Of a stretch of 64,000 nucleotides of DNA, positions 38,308 through 50,301 are shown one piece after another. The notes under the pieces are model-generated. The model had not been told where the DNA came from and did no database searches. It saw nothing but the letters and a program-made list of their open reading frames with translations. Source of the DNA: Lotus japonicus (lineage: Eukaryota; Streptophyta; Magnoliopsida; Fabales; Fabaceae). Position 1 is the stretch's first letter. The number at the start of each line of letters is the position of its first letter. Both the position numbers and the translations under genes were made by a program. Location: the NCBI RefSeq assembly GCF_012489685.1, contig NC_080043.1, forward strand, positions 84,584,292 through 84,648,291, read 5' to 3'.

Positions 38308-39933
38308 CCGTATTAAAACTAACCTTGATCAATGTGGGTTTGTCTGGGACAGCTTTTGCTTCCTTAATAGCAGCACGAATATCATCATAGCCATTGTTTC
38401 CATTCTTCACCCAAATAACATGCCATCCAAGTCCCTCAAAACGACTATCAACACTCTCAGTGAATGCAATATCTGTGTTACCATCAATAGAAATGTGATT
38501 GTCATCATAAAATGCTATAAGCTTCCCCAGTCCCCAGTGACCGGCAAGTGAGCATGCTTCATTTGCAATCCCCTCCATCTGACAACCATCACCCAATATA
38601 ACATACCTGCAGAAAACATATGCCACAAGCAAAATGTCAAACAACTAGCACCTATAATTTGGAGAAAAGGGGGGAAGGGGGAGGCATAGGATTTAGCTAT
38701 TTTACGTGTAATGATCAACAATTTCACTGTCAGGCTTGTTATATCTTGCTGCCAAGTGCTTCTCTGCAAGGGCCAAACCAACAGCATTGGCAATCCCCTG
38801 ACCAAGAGGACCTGCAAATTTTGCAATAATACATGGTAAATAAACATTAAAAAGAAAAAGAAAATCAGAAAACTAAATGAAACTCACAAGTCATAGCAGG
38901 CACTATGCTAGTATATAAAGTCAAAGTTATATCTAACCTGTTGTGACTTCAATTCCAGGGGTCTCAAAGTTCTCAGGATGTCCCGGAGTTCTGCTCCCCC
39001 ATTGCCGGAATTCCTTCAAATCTTCTTCCTAAACATCGAACCCCAATACATCAACCTCAATTAAGTCTTTGATCAAGATATTCAAGATAATACTTCCCAC
39101 AAACAGATCATAAACAAAAGAAGAATACATATACCACACTCTTTTTAATACACTCTTTCTCAGTAGTTCATCCTCACTCTTTTTTCAGAAGTAATCTCAT
39201 CATAAATTAAATTGACTTGTTAGAAACTATGACTGTAAACAAATTCCCACACACTCAGAAGTCAACAACATGCAGAGAAACAATCACAAACACAAACCCA
39301 TTAGATCTGAACACAATTTTCAGACTAAACTACCAGAACACTAAACCCCATATAACAAAATTTCTCAAACCCAGATAGGATTTCCACTCCAAACACCGAA
39401 GCTTCAACCTTTTCACAAAACCAACCCGACCCAGATAGAGTTTTTTGGATTACCTTAACGCTGTCGAAGCCAGCAAGGTGAAGCAGAGCATAGTGGAGCA
39501 TGCAACCATGACCCGCAGACAGAACGAACCGATCGCGGTTGAACCACTTGGGGTTTTTGGGGTTGTACCTCATGATCTCATCGTAGAGCACGTGACCCAT
39601 CGGAGCGCAACCCATGGGGAGACCCGGGTGACCGGAATTCGCCTTCTCCACCGCATCCACAGCCAGGAACCGGATCGTGTTGACCGACTTGTCCACCAGC
39701 GACTCATCAGTGGTCACCTTCTTCGCAGTCTCCGCCGCAACGGAGGCTTTGACGGCGGCGGGAAGGCGGCGGTGAGTGGTTGGAGTGTGGGAGAGGGAGA
39801 GGGAGAGGGTGGTGGATTGGCGGAGGCCGGAGAAGGCGGGGAGGGAGAGGCGCGTGGAGGAGGGGAGGGAAGAGGGGCGCGTGAGGAGGGCTTGGGAGAG
39901 AGAGAGGGAGGGGGAGGTTGAGGTAGAAGCCAT
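36430..39933 (-). CDS. TKL: Transketolase, plastid (7 coding exons)
   Basis: Thiamine-diphosphate enzyme of the Calvin cycle and pentose phosphate pathway; moves two-carbon units and interconverts erythrose 4-phosphate, xylulose 5-phosphate and other sugars in the stroma. Minus-strand exons: 39454-39933, 38938-39028, 38706-38811, 38324-38606, 37912-38060, 37669-37822, 36430-37389. All junctions are GT-AG and phases agree; 2,223 nt, 740 aa, the usual plant length. A Ser/Thr/Pro-rich transit peptide of about 70 residues precedes [13 protein letters not shown]. Visible motifs: [15 protein letters not shown], the TPP site [18 protein letters not shown] with downstream [22 protein letters not shown], and a C-terminal [17 protein letters not shown]. 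The start is the first Met of exon 1, at the end of a CT-rich (minus strand) leader. No lesion. Confidence 0.97.
38273..38305. repeat. (AT)n microsatellite in a transketolase intron
   Basis: About 16 AT units, 18 nt downstream of the donor at 38323 in the intron after exon 4. Confidence 0.9.
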
Positions 39934-40227
39934 GGTTGGTGAAGTGAGAGAGAGAGTGAGAATGAGAAGAAGAAGAAGAAGAAGAAGGGTTCATTTTGCA
40001 GATGTGAGTGTTTGGTTTTGTAGAGAGACGTTGATGATGTCGCCCAAAGAGAGCTGGTGTGGACTATAGTGTTAGAAAGAGAAATCAAATAATATTTTTT
40101 AACCGAGAGCGGACATCCACGAGATTAATCTTCTTGAGATTTGAAAATTATATTGATGAGATAAATCTCTCTGAACAGATCATTTACCATTACATATCGC
40201 TCAAAGATCAGATCAAACCCCGGCTAA

Positions 40228-40509
40228 AGTCATGTTTGAGAAAGCAGCTTAGTTAAACGCTTATGGTTATAGGCGTGTATCACATAAACGTTTATTCATA
40301 AGCTATTTTAAAAAGTTTATTGAAATAAATTGAAAATACGTTATATATAGACATAAGCATTTTTTTCATAAGCTATTCATAATAGCTTATGAAAATAAGC
40401 TCAAAACAACTTATAGCTTACCGTAAGCTGTTTGCATAAGCTTTCCCAAACACTGATATAAGTGTTTATGGTATTAAATAAACTCAAATAAGTTCTTCCA
40501 AACGGGGCT
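40228..40509. mobile_element. Tourist-like MITE, family 1 copy B
   Basis: A 282-bp element with TAA on both sides (40225-40227, 40510-40512). Ends AGTCATGTTTGAGAAAGCAG and, from the right, AGCCCCGTTTGGAAGAACTT. The body repeats CATAAGCT/AGCTTATG as in the copy at 9400-9654. It sits about 300 bp upstream of the transketolase start. Confidence 0.78.
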
Positions 40510-40512
40510 TAA

Positions 40513-41580
40513 GTGCTTAAGCAACTCAACTAATTTTATCAATTGAGTTGGACATTATTTGATCCAACACTTTTTTTTTATTTGTTGAATTCATGTGAGT
40601 CCATAAAAAATATGAATCTCACTTTGTGAGACCTACATGAATTTCAACAGTAGAAACTAAAAATAAAGTGTTAAAAGTAGAGTGTTGATATTGCTATCAA
40701 TTTATTTATTTATTTTGGAAAGATTATTAAAATTGTATTTGGGGTTGGTGGTTTGGTGGTGTGGCCAATTTCAGATGGCCTTTTTCTTATTCTTTTGATT
40801 TTGTTTTATTTTTTGTTTCTTTCTATGATAAAATACTGGTTGGGGAGCAAAGTCATTTTGTTTGGATTCAGAAGAGAACTAATCGAAATCACTTTCAGTC
40901 TATTCTAACATGATTTGGTAGGGAAATATGATGTTTGGATACACACAACTAAAACTAATTTTGTTTCTAAATTCATGTTTGAGCAAAGATGATAACAAAA
41001 TTCTTTTAAAAAAATGATAACAAAATTCTTTAAAAAAAAGGTGATAACAAAATATTTATCAGGAAAGATATACAACCATTTCTTGAACGATGGCGATCCA
41101 TCAAATACAAAAAAAATGGATGAAATTAGGGTTCAATTGGAAATATAGGGTTCAATTTGAGAAAATTTTGGGGGGAATCGGGTTTGATGAATTGGGGAAT
41201 GATTTTGGACAAAAAAAATGTTTAAAGAAAATAAAATTACACGTAAGCCATTTCCGTTTGGTCAACGGACGGAAGCTAACGGAAGGGCTTCGTTAGCACA
41301 GTTGGGATACAAAAGGGACCTTGACCGCAACTTTTAGACATGAGGGTGCAAATCGCCCATTTCTGAAACATTAGGGACCCAAACTGGAATTAAGACTTTT
41401 TTTTTATTATGGTTCTCCGTTGAGCAAATTTACACTTTAGTCATACGGCTATTTGATTCTAATTCTCACCTAAAACTAAACTCGGACAAGATGTTCAAAT
41501 GTTCGATAAATGCTTATGTTATATTGTCTGCATCATTTAGTAAAGTTTATGTGGCAGACACTTGTATTTTCAAACAAAAA
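40513..41580. other. Intergenic, transketolase upstream region
   Basis: A short three-fold repeat of GATAACAAAATTCTTT.AAAAA lies at about 40990-41060. Around 41235-41400 a stretch ending AGGGACCCAAACTGGAATTA looks like a transposon end but no partner was found. No gene. Confidence 0.5.
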
Positions 41581-41584
41581 CTAA

Positions 41585-42898
41585 GGGTCCGTTTGGTGCA
41601 CCGTATTAGGCCTGATTGTAAAAGCTTATACAATACGTTATGGTTTTATCAGTTGTTTGGAGCTTACATCGTATTGGATAACTTTATCCATCAATCTCTT
41701 CTAATACATTAAAATGATGGATAACTTAATCCATCACCCAAAGGGAGGATAAGGCCTGATAAGTTTTGATGTATTAGCTATTTAACAAATATTCCAACCC
41801 TATCCCCATTCATCTTTCACGTTGTCACGTTCCTCTCCATCTCTGCTATACCTTCATTCATCTTCTTCCTCATTTCACCCTTCTCTTCTTCCTCCCACGT
41901 TCCTCTTCTTCCTCCTCTGTTCTATTTTTTCTCCTAGCCCTTTCTCCTCTTCTTCTTCCTTTCACCTTCTCACCTTTCACGCTGTTTTAATTTCCCCCAA
42001 ATCGATTGTGGGATCTGTGGCTCTCGAACCAGACCCAAAACCTCCACAAAATCACCGCTTCTAACATCCAACATGAAGAGGAACAAGCCAGGAACCCATC
42101 AGAAGAAGCTCTGCCGCGATCTGGACGCTTCCCCGCGAGCAACTCGACCTGCAACTGACGATATCTCTCCTCTCCAATCTCCATTGGCCACGAAAATGTC
42201 ACCATAGTAATCAGATTGAAGAGAGGAACAATCCCCTTTAGCTTTTTCATCTACGACGAGTTTTGCCGCCGCTTTCCGCCATTATCAGCCTTCTTCTCCG
42301 GCGAAGCCGGGAAAATTCCAGAACCTTTTTTCTGCAGGCTCTTGACCCTCTAGGCTTTTTTTTAACCTCATATCACCAAGATTCAAAGAAAAATAACATA
42401 TTCTCTCTAGGTTTGGCTCAAATCCTGGGTAAAAATATTCAATTTTTCTTATTATCAATTAGAAAGGGAACCAAGGTTATCTGTTATTGTGCTACTGAGC
42501 GTGACTGTCCTATGGGAAAGGGAACCAAGGTTCTGACTGTACTATCTGTCAATTGGAAAAGGGAACCAATTTTTCTCCTTTTTTATTTCTGGACTTGTGC
42601 TTTATAACATGGGGTTGGGTTTTGGCTTGGCCACTTGAGTTTCCTGGGTGTGATATTGACTATTGACTATTTGTTAAAGGGTAATTTTGTACAAACATTT
42701 ATTTTTTATACTATCCATCACTATTCATTACTTCACCAAACATATGATTGTATTAAGTTAAACAATACAATAAGTTATACAATGTCACACCAAACGTTGT
42801 ATATTATTAAATTTTTATCAGGCCTTATACTATCAGGCCTAATACAATCAGGTCTTATACTATCAGACCTTATACTATACAGCATACCAAACGGGCCC
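41585..42898. mobile_element. PIF/Harbinger-type element, non-autonomous
   Basis: A 1,314-bp element between TAA duplications (41582-41584, 42899-42901). The left end GGGTCCGTTTGGTGCACCGT pairs with the right end GCATACCAAACGGGCCC, and both subterminal regions repeat ATCAGGCCT/AGGCCTGAT units. The interior is CT-rich (41820-42000) with short open frames but no transposase domain. It may hold captured sequence; I could not name a source. Confidence 0.82.
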
Positions 42899-42901
42899 TA
42901 A

Positions 42902-43504
42902 GTGACATGAACCTAGATAGTAAAATCAAAATTATTAATAAGAAATCATAAATAATTAATCATTATTCTCGACGATTAATAAATTTATTTTAATTAATTT
43001 TATAGATACCATTTGTTTTTATTTGTTGTAGTTTTTAGTTTCATTACTACACCAGCATAAAAAGATATGTATGTGTTAACCTTAAGATTGATTTATTCGA
43101 AGTGTTTGATTTAACTGATCTTAAGAAAACTTGGGCTGATTCATCACAATCTTAGTTTTATGTGAACTAGTAATATTTAAGATTAGTGGACTATATATTT
43201 TACTTATCTTAAATATTATTGATCTACTTAATACTATGATAATTTAACTCTAGTTATCACAATCTTAGTTTTATGTGAACTAGTAATATTTAAGATTAGT
43301 GAACTAGTAATTTAACTTTAGTTTTTCATTAAATTATTTACACAAACTAAATTCATTCCTGTGAACTTAATTATATTGTAAGATTGATATTAGAATCATA
43401 TTTAGTTTCTTTTTGGACAGTTTTTGTGAAGTTATATCAAAATACGTTTTGACAATCTCAAAGTAAATTTTATATAAGAAGTAAATTTTATATTATTTTT
43501 ACAT
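42902..43504. repeat. Spacer with a 113-bp tandem duplication
   Basis: ATCACAATCTTAGTTTTATG and the following AACTAGTAATATTTAAGATT occur at 43143 and again at 43256, an offset of 113 bp. No gene here. Confidence 0.75.
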
Positions 43505-44532
43505 GGTGGCTTCTAGGGTGGATGAGAGTAATAGGTCTTTCACCATGAAAGACCAAAATTACCTGGTACAGCAGGTGTAGTGACTTGTTGATGAAAAAAA
43601 ATAAAAAAGATAAAAATGTAATGTTACAAAAAAGTCCTTTTCTGTGGTTTTTTTTTTTGGATAGGCAAATGTTAGTGGTTAGTTGTTAGCAATTACAAAT
43701 GTTCCTTCTCAGGGTTCGAACCCTGGACTTCCATCTCCAACACCTACTTCTACCCTTAGCTCAACCAAGTCTCCAACACCTACTTCTACCCTTAGCTCAA
43801 CCAAGTGAGCTACCCCTCCCACCCGCCATTTTCTGTGGTTGAGGGGAAGAGTTGGCTCGATCTGCTACTTTGTTATTGAAAGTTTTCATTTTGAATGTTT
43901 TCATATTGTGGTTTTGTTTTGGGGTCCGAGAAAAATTGAGAGATGCAGGTCTGAATCTTGAAAATTTGAGGAATGTTTCAGATTTAGTAATGATCTCAAT
44001 TGTTCTCCAAAGACTTTTTAATGGATTTTTCATTATCTGAATCAAAAAAAAGTGTTCTATTCTCCTTTTTCTTCCCGATTTCTATACCCTTAATTAATGT
44101 TTCTACCCGGCCAGACTTGATAGTTAGGTTTCATGGAACTCACTAAACTCAGTTGTGTTTGTTAATGGTGAAAAAGTTGACAACCTGATACATCAACGTT
44201 GACCCTTCTTAGCTTTTGATATATTTTCTTGTTCTTGTTTCTCTATGATTTTTACTGGTTAATGAGGCATTGAGGCTGATTAGTGATTAGTTGTGATATG
44301 ATTCTGGTCTCTTTGATTTTCTTCTCTCTTCTTGAAAGAGCTCCTGTTCTGTTTGGTTGGGGCTTCAGGTGGAGGTGGTTGTGTTATGTGTGTATTTAGT
44401 GAAGAAGAGGGTAAATTAGTAAACATAGAAGATAACATTGATAATATAACTGGTATTTTAAATTAATTTAAGGGTAAATTTGTGGTCTTTCACGGTAAAC
44501 AACCCAAACACACTTTTATGTTAGTCACCACC
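43505..44532. mobile_element. Mutator-like element, non-autonomous (1.03 kb)
   Basis: Perfect 9-bp duplication TTTTTACAT (43496-43504, 44533-44541). Ends GGTGGCTTCTAGGGTG and, inward from the right, GGTGGTGACTAACATA; each end then has GGTCTTTCACC/GGTCTTTCACGG. It resembles the element at 7968-9247 (GGTGG start, then GGTCTT..CACC), so they are likely related. A SINE is nested inside. No transposase. Confidence 0.8.
43650..43828 (-). mobile_element. tRNA-derived SINE nested in the MULE
   Basis: Minus strand: GTAGCTCACTTGGTTGAG (A box) and GGGTTCGAACCCTG (B box), ending in CCTATCCAAAAAAAAA. A 12-bp duplication TTTTCTGTGGTT flanks it (43638-43649, 43829-43840). Inside, a 36-bp unit (CTCCAACACCTACTTCTACC...) is duplicated in tandem at 43735 and 43771, between the A and B boxes. 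Confidence 0.88.
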
Positions 44533-44580
44533 TTTTTACATACTCAGACCTTTAATTTGTATATCTGCCGTTTTGGAGGT

Positions 44581-45661
44581 GCCCACTAGGGTGGGCAACT
44601 TTTTTTTTTTTGGTTCACCCATGGACCATCATTTACCACCGTCGGATCTTGGAATATAAGAATATTCTTTAGATTGATGGTCAAGATTGAATTTCTACTA
44701 AAAGGTTAATAATTGTAATCTCACCATAATGACCTTTTGCTTCTGTTTTGAAGAATTCAGTCATAATCTCCATAGCCCCATCTGAGAACAAGAATCACCC
44801 ATCACCCATTTTCTCCAAAAGTTAAAATCTTTACAAATAAATGAATGTTTCAGGCATGATTTTAGCTTCTAATCACAATCTCAAAAGTTGAACCTATGGG
44901 TCTTACATAGCAATCCTCGTGAATACAAGAAAAAGAGTTGAACTTGGAATCTCAATGAGTGTGTGTGCTTTTTCAAAAACTGAAAAATTGTTCTATGATG
45001 TTGCAGACAGGAACACGCATCATGTTAACATCAAAAGTGTGGCATGCGAGATTTATAGGACTTGTTTGGTTTCTTCAAATTCGTGGATCCACAAAGTTGA
45101 AAAATCAAACCTTTTGAGTAAACCTTCACTAATATATCACGGTGACAACAATCAGTTCATTATTTTCAATTTCATATTAATTGTTGCAGCTTGACAGAGA
45201 AACAGACTAACTAAACCCAGAACCCAACCAACCAAAACCCCCATGAAATCAGTCCACTTTCTTCATAAGCACATTCGAAAGAATCGCCGATTCAAACGAC
45301 GCAAGAAGTTGCTGATGAAGGCAAGGTTTCTTCAGCGGTTGAAGAAACACCGACTCAGGAAGCCTCGATTGTGAGGCGGTGAAGGTAGATCCAGTTGTGG
45401 AACCGTCGATTCAGGCGATGTGGACACCGTTCATGAGACGGTGAAGGAAGAAGGAGGTTGTGGAGGATCCCGAATCTGGAGGATGGCGAATTTCAGATTA
45501 AGATGGGTTGGAGATTGGTTGGTGATGGTGAAAGGAGATAAGCCACATAGGATTCAATTGATTTTGGGATTTTTTTAATATATATTTAATTATTGCAAAA
45601 TTACCTAAAACACCTTGGTCTATGGGATGGACAAAAAAAAAAGTTACCCACCCTAGTGGGC
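44581..45661. mobile_element. TIR element related to the Pack-MULE
   Basis: Ends GCCCACTAGGGTGGGCAACT and, from the right, GCCCACTAGGGTGGGTAACT, each followed by a T run. Its left inner sequence (CACTAGGGTG.G.AAC, T run, GGT.CACC, ..CATCAGATCTT / CGTCGGATCTT) parallels 12838-12900 inside the Pack-MULE arm. I found no matching target duplication, so the true ends may lie further out. The interior holds coding-like exons from about 44760 to 45480. Confidence 0.6.
45243..45374 (+). CDS. Possible 43-aa basic peptide inside a TIR element
   Basis: ATG to TGA gives 43 residues, about half Lys, Arg and His (for example KHIRKNRRFKRRKKLL). It lies in the GC-richer interior of the element at 44581-45661. 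I recognise no family. Such a composition can arise by chance from purine-rich sequence, so this is offered only as a candidate. Confidence 0.2.
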   Translation: MKSVHFLHKHIRKNRRFKRRKKLLMKARFLQRLKKHRLRKPRL

Positions 45662-46394
45662 ATGCTGTTTGGAAAGCTCACAAAAAATGTTTGGAGATGC
45701 CCTGCACGTGGTAACTGGTATATATAGTTTGGTAAGAAAGTTGGTGAAAATTTATAATTTAATCTTGGAATATTTGGTTTCAATATATATAAAGTTTAAT
45801 AATTACTATATTGAAAGGGGGAAAGGAAATTCACAGGTATTTAATAAAAATTATTATTTTTCTATATCCTAATTAAAATATATTTCTTTCAAACAAATTA
45901 AAATATAATTGAAAATAATGATATAATAAAATATGATTAGATATTCTTTATACAGTTTTCTTTTTTTTTTGAAAGGTCTATACAGTTCGTACGTATAAAT
46001 TAAATTCTTAATGGTATACACAAAACTAAATTTAGTTTTGGAGGGTAATGTTACGACGTAACCTTCCTTCCTTCCTAGACTGTGGAATCTTGAATGGCTA
46101 GTCAATGTTGACCAGAAGCATATACTCCTAGAGTATCATATTGAAATTAATGGCTTCTAAAATAAAATATTGAAATTAATGAATGCATCATGCATGTAAC
46201 TCATCAACAGTAAAACATTTATAAATTCAGCAGCCTTTGCTCCACACTTGGCCCATGGGAATCAGAAAGGTACAACTAACCCTAACCTTTGCAAAGACCA
46301 CTTCATCACATCGATGGTCAGTGGAAGCAAAACATAAAATTATATCATAGTGATTGAATTATTGAACTTCGGCTTATATTTGAGTAATTTTACT
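45662..46394. other. Intergenic, AT-rich
   Basis: No gene, RNA or paired repeat seen. Confidence 0.55.
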
Positions 46395-46711
46395 AATCTC
46401 TTCGTTCTATAAAGATGGTTGCTTTGGACCTTCTGTTAATATTCTAAAATGTTTGCTATTTAGAAAGTTAATACATTTTTTTCTATGTTTTCCACCTATA
46501 CTCTTATTTAATAAATTTTCTCTCACTTATCACATTTCATATTAACCAACCACAACTCTTCTCTATCAACTACATTCTTCTCTTTCTCTTTTCAAGTAGA
46601 AGTTAATAGTTGGACATGGTAATCATAGTAAAAATAAATAAGGGTGTTTTAGTAACATTATAGTATAAATAATTGTCATTTTACTCTTTGTGGAACGAGG
46701 AGTAATATATA
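46395..46711. mobile_element. Stowaway-like MITE, degenerate
   Basis: The left end CTCTTCGTTCTATAAAGATG pairs imperfectly with the right end TTTGTGGAACGAGGAG, followed by TA. About 315 bp, AT-rich interior. Stowaway signature by its CTCNNTCGTTC end; older than the copy at 33808. Confidence 0.55.
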
Positions 46712-47996
46712 GGATATAACGTGTGTGATGCGTGAGATTTATGATTAACAATAGATGAAACATTTTATGTTAAAATATATTAGTTGAAAACCAAAATTGC
46801 TTAAACCAACATTAAAGTATAATATTTAATTCAAGATATTTAAAATTTAAAATTTTAACATACTAATATGTGAATAGTTGTCACGCTTTTTTTAAATAAC
46901 ACCAGCACAACAATTGTCGTCCGAAGTAAGAAGCGACATCAACTTTGTCATCGTACACATTAGCCTATCGCAGAACATGATGAAAACAGACACGCCACAT
47001 ACAAGAAGAAATTTCAACAATCGTCTTCACCTAAGAGACTCCCAAGTGTGAAGTCAAATGAGTGGGGACTCCAACATTCTAATAGCATCAAGCCAATCAC
47101 TCTTACATACGACATATCAAAAACCCAACTCCCAAGCTAAAAGGAAACATATGCTTGATGACCAACATCTCGACCGATAGTGCACAAGACCCGTTGGAGG
47201 AGCCCGTAAAGCCGCTCAGCCAAGAAGCAAGAGCATTACGATTACGAAGAAGCTGGTCATCAAAACCAATAAGCTGACTAAAGTAACTTGATGGAATGAA
47301 GTTGAGATGGTGGAGGGCAAAAGAACTCATAACACTCCACCAACGAAGACTCAACTTGTTGTATAACATACTCCATGGTCCACTGCATGCACAAAAGCTG
47401 GTTCCAACTTCGAACAACACACCAAGCTTGATCCAAAGCTCTCACGCATGGATCTACACGTACATACTTCTTAACCCAACGGACCAATAAAATTATTTAT
47501 AAATAAAATATAAAAATTATATTCTACTTATCTTTAATGTAATTAGGGACCGAAAACATATTTAAACCTTTATATTGTGAGAGCAATATTCACATATAAA
47601 TTTGTAAGCACATCATAATTATTCTTTAGAAAATCTAGGGAACATAAGAGTTTGGTGGGATAAAGGGTGAATGGTCTAGTTAGGTTTGAACCCTGAAGAG
47701 AGACCAATTTACTATCATTTATAAAAAAAAATGATAGTAAATTATTTTATATTTACTTTATAAAAAAATAAGTTATGAAATTTCTTACCCACATATCTCT
47801 TATATCTCATATTCTACCGGTCCATCAAAGTTGGGGTAAAATCACTCTCATGAGTGATTTAGACATATATTATTTTTTAGAGAAGACAATGCAATAACAT
47901 AATAATATATCATTGAGTACAAAGAGCTCAAGTTTAATAGGAGTACACAAAATTTAGGACGTGAGGGAGAAATTGGTTAAATTCCCAAGTATGTCA
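46712..47996. other. Intergenic with a possible coding relic
   Basis: Two overlapping minus-strand ORFs (47103-47420, 47278-47487) share GC-richer, Trp-rich sequence in different frames, as in a decayed coding region. I do not recognise the source; LINE-derived sequence is one possibility. Confidence 0.35.
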
Positions 47997-48991
47997 TAGG
48001 CCTGTCCAGAACGGGCCGGCCCGAACCGAAACCGGCCCAAACCGACGTTTTTTTGTCCACTCGGTCAGGTCGGGTCGGTTCTCGGGTTCACGGGTGTAAA
48101 AAAACGGTCCTGGATGGTTTGGTTCGGTCGAGTTCGGTTTAGGCGCTGGTCCGACCGAACCGACCGAACCAGAGATATATATAAAAAAAAAATTAACCCT
48201 AGCCTCATTTTCTCTTATTTTCCAACCCTAGCCTCCTTCATCTATGCGCCTCCTCCTTCTTCTTCTTGTACTTCCAGCCTTCTCCATGCGCTACCACCCT
48301 CACCCACACGGTTTCGAGCCTCCTTCTTCTTCACTCGACGCCACCCTCGTCTCTCCCACTGTCCAATCTTCATCTGAAGCTGCCATCGACGAAGAAGGAA
48401 GCGCACGAAGCGCGTTTGGTTGGAGCAGATATGGAGTGCGTTTGGTCGCCACCATCCAACGTCGTCTCACCACCAACCTCAGGTCTTTGCTCTCTGGCTC
48501 TACCTCACTCGATCTGCTCTCCCTCTCACGATCTGGCACGATCTCCAGAAGATGGTGAAGAGAACACCGTTCATGGCCTCTCTTGATCTGGTTGATTTGG
48601 TGATGGTTTAATTTCAGTGTAAAATTAGGTCTTCTTCTTCTCTTCTCTTTTTGTCTGTAGCAAAATGTTGATTTCTAGGTTTTATCATGTCCAAAATTTT
48701 GGATCTATGTAATATGCATGTTTTGGAATTGATTGTATTTTTTTGAAAATTTTCTATCTTTGCTTTGAGGGTTTGGGTTTCTGTCTTGGATCTTCTTCTG
48801 TTTTGGGGATTTTTTTTTTAATCAAGAACCGACAACACCGACCGACCCGGCTGTAACCCGACAAACCCGAACCCGACAAACCCGATGTTGTTGGACGGTC
48901 GGCGGCGGGCCTGATGGTTGGGCGTTTTTCACCCGCCGTAACCGACGCCGGCGGCCCGAATCCGACCGTACCCGACCTATGGACACCCCTA
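47997..48991. mobile_element. hAT element, non-autonomous (1.0 kb)
   Basis: Perfect 8-bp duplication GTATGTCA (47989-47996, 48992-48999). Terminal repeats TAGGCCTGTCC and TAGGGGTGTCC. Both subterminal regions are crowded with CCCGAC/GTCGGG and GGTCGG motifs, the repeated transposase-binding sites typical of hAT ends. The interior (48200-48600) is coding-like and GC-richer but carries no hAT transposase. Confidence 0.88.
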
Positions 48992-48999
48992 GTATGTCA

Positions 49000-50301
49000 T
49001 TGCTTGAACACTGGATATGAATACAAATGACTTAAAGCAGTTGGTCTCTCACAGGTATATATAAACCATTGTTTAGCACTTCATTCCACCCACATAGTTA
49101 CTATTTTACCCTCTGATAAAATATTATTACTATAGTTTTTATTTATTTTGATGTTTCAAATAATTATAAAATAGATTTTATAGTAAAAAATATTATAATA
49201 CTCAAAAAAAATTAAAGTATTTTTTTGAATGAATGTTTTAAAGTATTTTTAAATCAACAATAATACGTTCACACCTCATTTTTAATACACAAGAGTTCCA
49301 CTTGGCAATTTATCAAACATCTAATATCTAATATGCAAAATAATAGCACTGTAAAATTCAAACACAGCAACCAATAACTAACATGAAAATAGTTTGAAAA
49401 GCTAAACATACAGAGAATTCATTGTTGAATATTTCCAGATTCAAATTTGGCACCTCACCTAAAGAGAAAACCTCTGGTAAGCAGCTCTGAGTGCACCCAG
49501 AGGGTTAGAACAGAACAAGTGCTTCCTTTGTAAATTGTCACAATCTTACTATTGGATTTTTTTCTAAATAATGTATAAACAAAATTTAATTTAACAGACA
49601 AATTGAAATGGAATTTCATCCAGTCCATTACCATCACCAAAACGAAGTGGAGAGACTCTTCTGCAGGAACAGGGTGTTTGGAACGTGGCCAACAACATTT
49701 TTAGCTGTCTTATTTCCTTGATGCTAATTTGTTGCTTTGGAAATTTAAATTGAAGATAGTTTACACTAGTATATTGGCATAGATTCTGGAGCACTTTTCA
49801 TTTTCATCCTTGCAACTGAATAAATTTAAAACAAGGAACAAGTAATATCTCCTTGTAAGTTGTAACTGTGGTTGGTTAGCACACCACTGAACAGGGTTCT
49901 TATACATATTTATCAATTTGGTGGTTGAATTGGGGACTTCCAGCTCACATTAGTTCTGTGGCCAATCTCGTTTTGCAAGTTAATGGACCCCATTCTTTGT
50001 CAACTAAGTTTGAAATTTTAAGTTGTTTTAGAACCTGTTGGAAAATTTGTCAACTAAATTGCTAATACAGAAACTAACAGAACAAAACAACCATGCATTA
50101 GTGATTCGAATCCGGAGTATATTTCATGCGGTCACTGCAATGGGTCCATATAGTTCTGACTTATGAAACTTCTTAACATTGTGCATAGATCATCAAAAGT
50201 TACAATACAATAAATCTTGATTGTAACTCAAAATATCAAAATCCAAATTGACATTTAAAAATCTGAAGTTGGGGAAGACAGCTCATTGCATGAAAGAAAG
50301 A
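49000..50301. other. Intergenic, downstream of the HECT pseudogene
   Basis: No gene assigned. The minus-strand ORF at 49591-49794 (with a CSCRRVSPLRFGDGNG stretch) has a coding look but no family I know. Confidence 0.45.

Noticed and set aside
39445..40069. Long plus-strand ORFs opposite transketolase exon 1
   Set aside because: Shadow frames of a CT/GA-biased leader and exon; compositionally skewed (runs of E, R and G) with no domain.
43700..43725. Possible tRNA gene from GGGTTCGAACCCTGG
   Set aside because: No acceptor or anticodon stems can be formed; better explained as the SINE B box with A box and target duplication present.
47103..47487. Trp-rich minus-strand ORFs as a LINE fragment
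   Set aside because: Looks like decayed coding sequence but no catalytic motif of reverse transcriptase or RNase H is visible.
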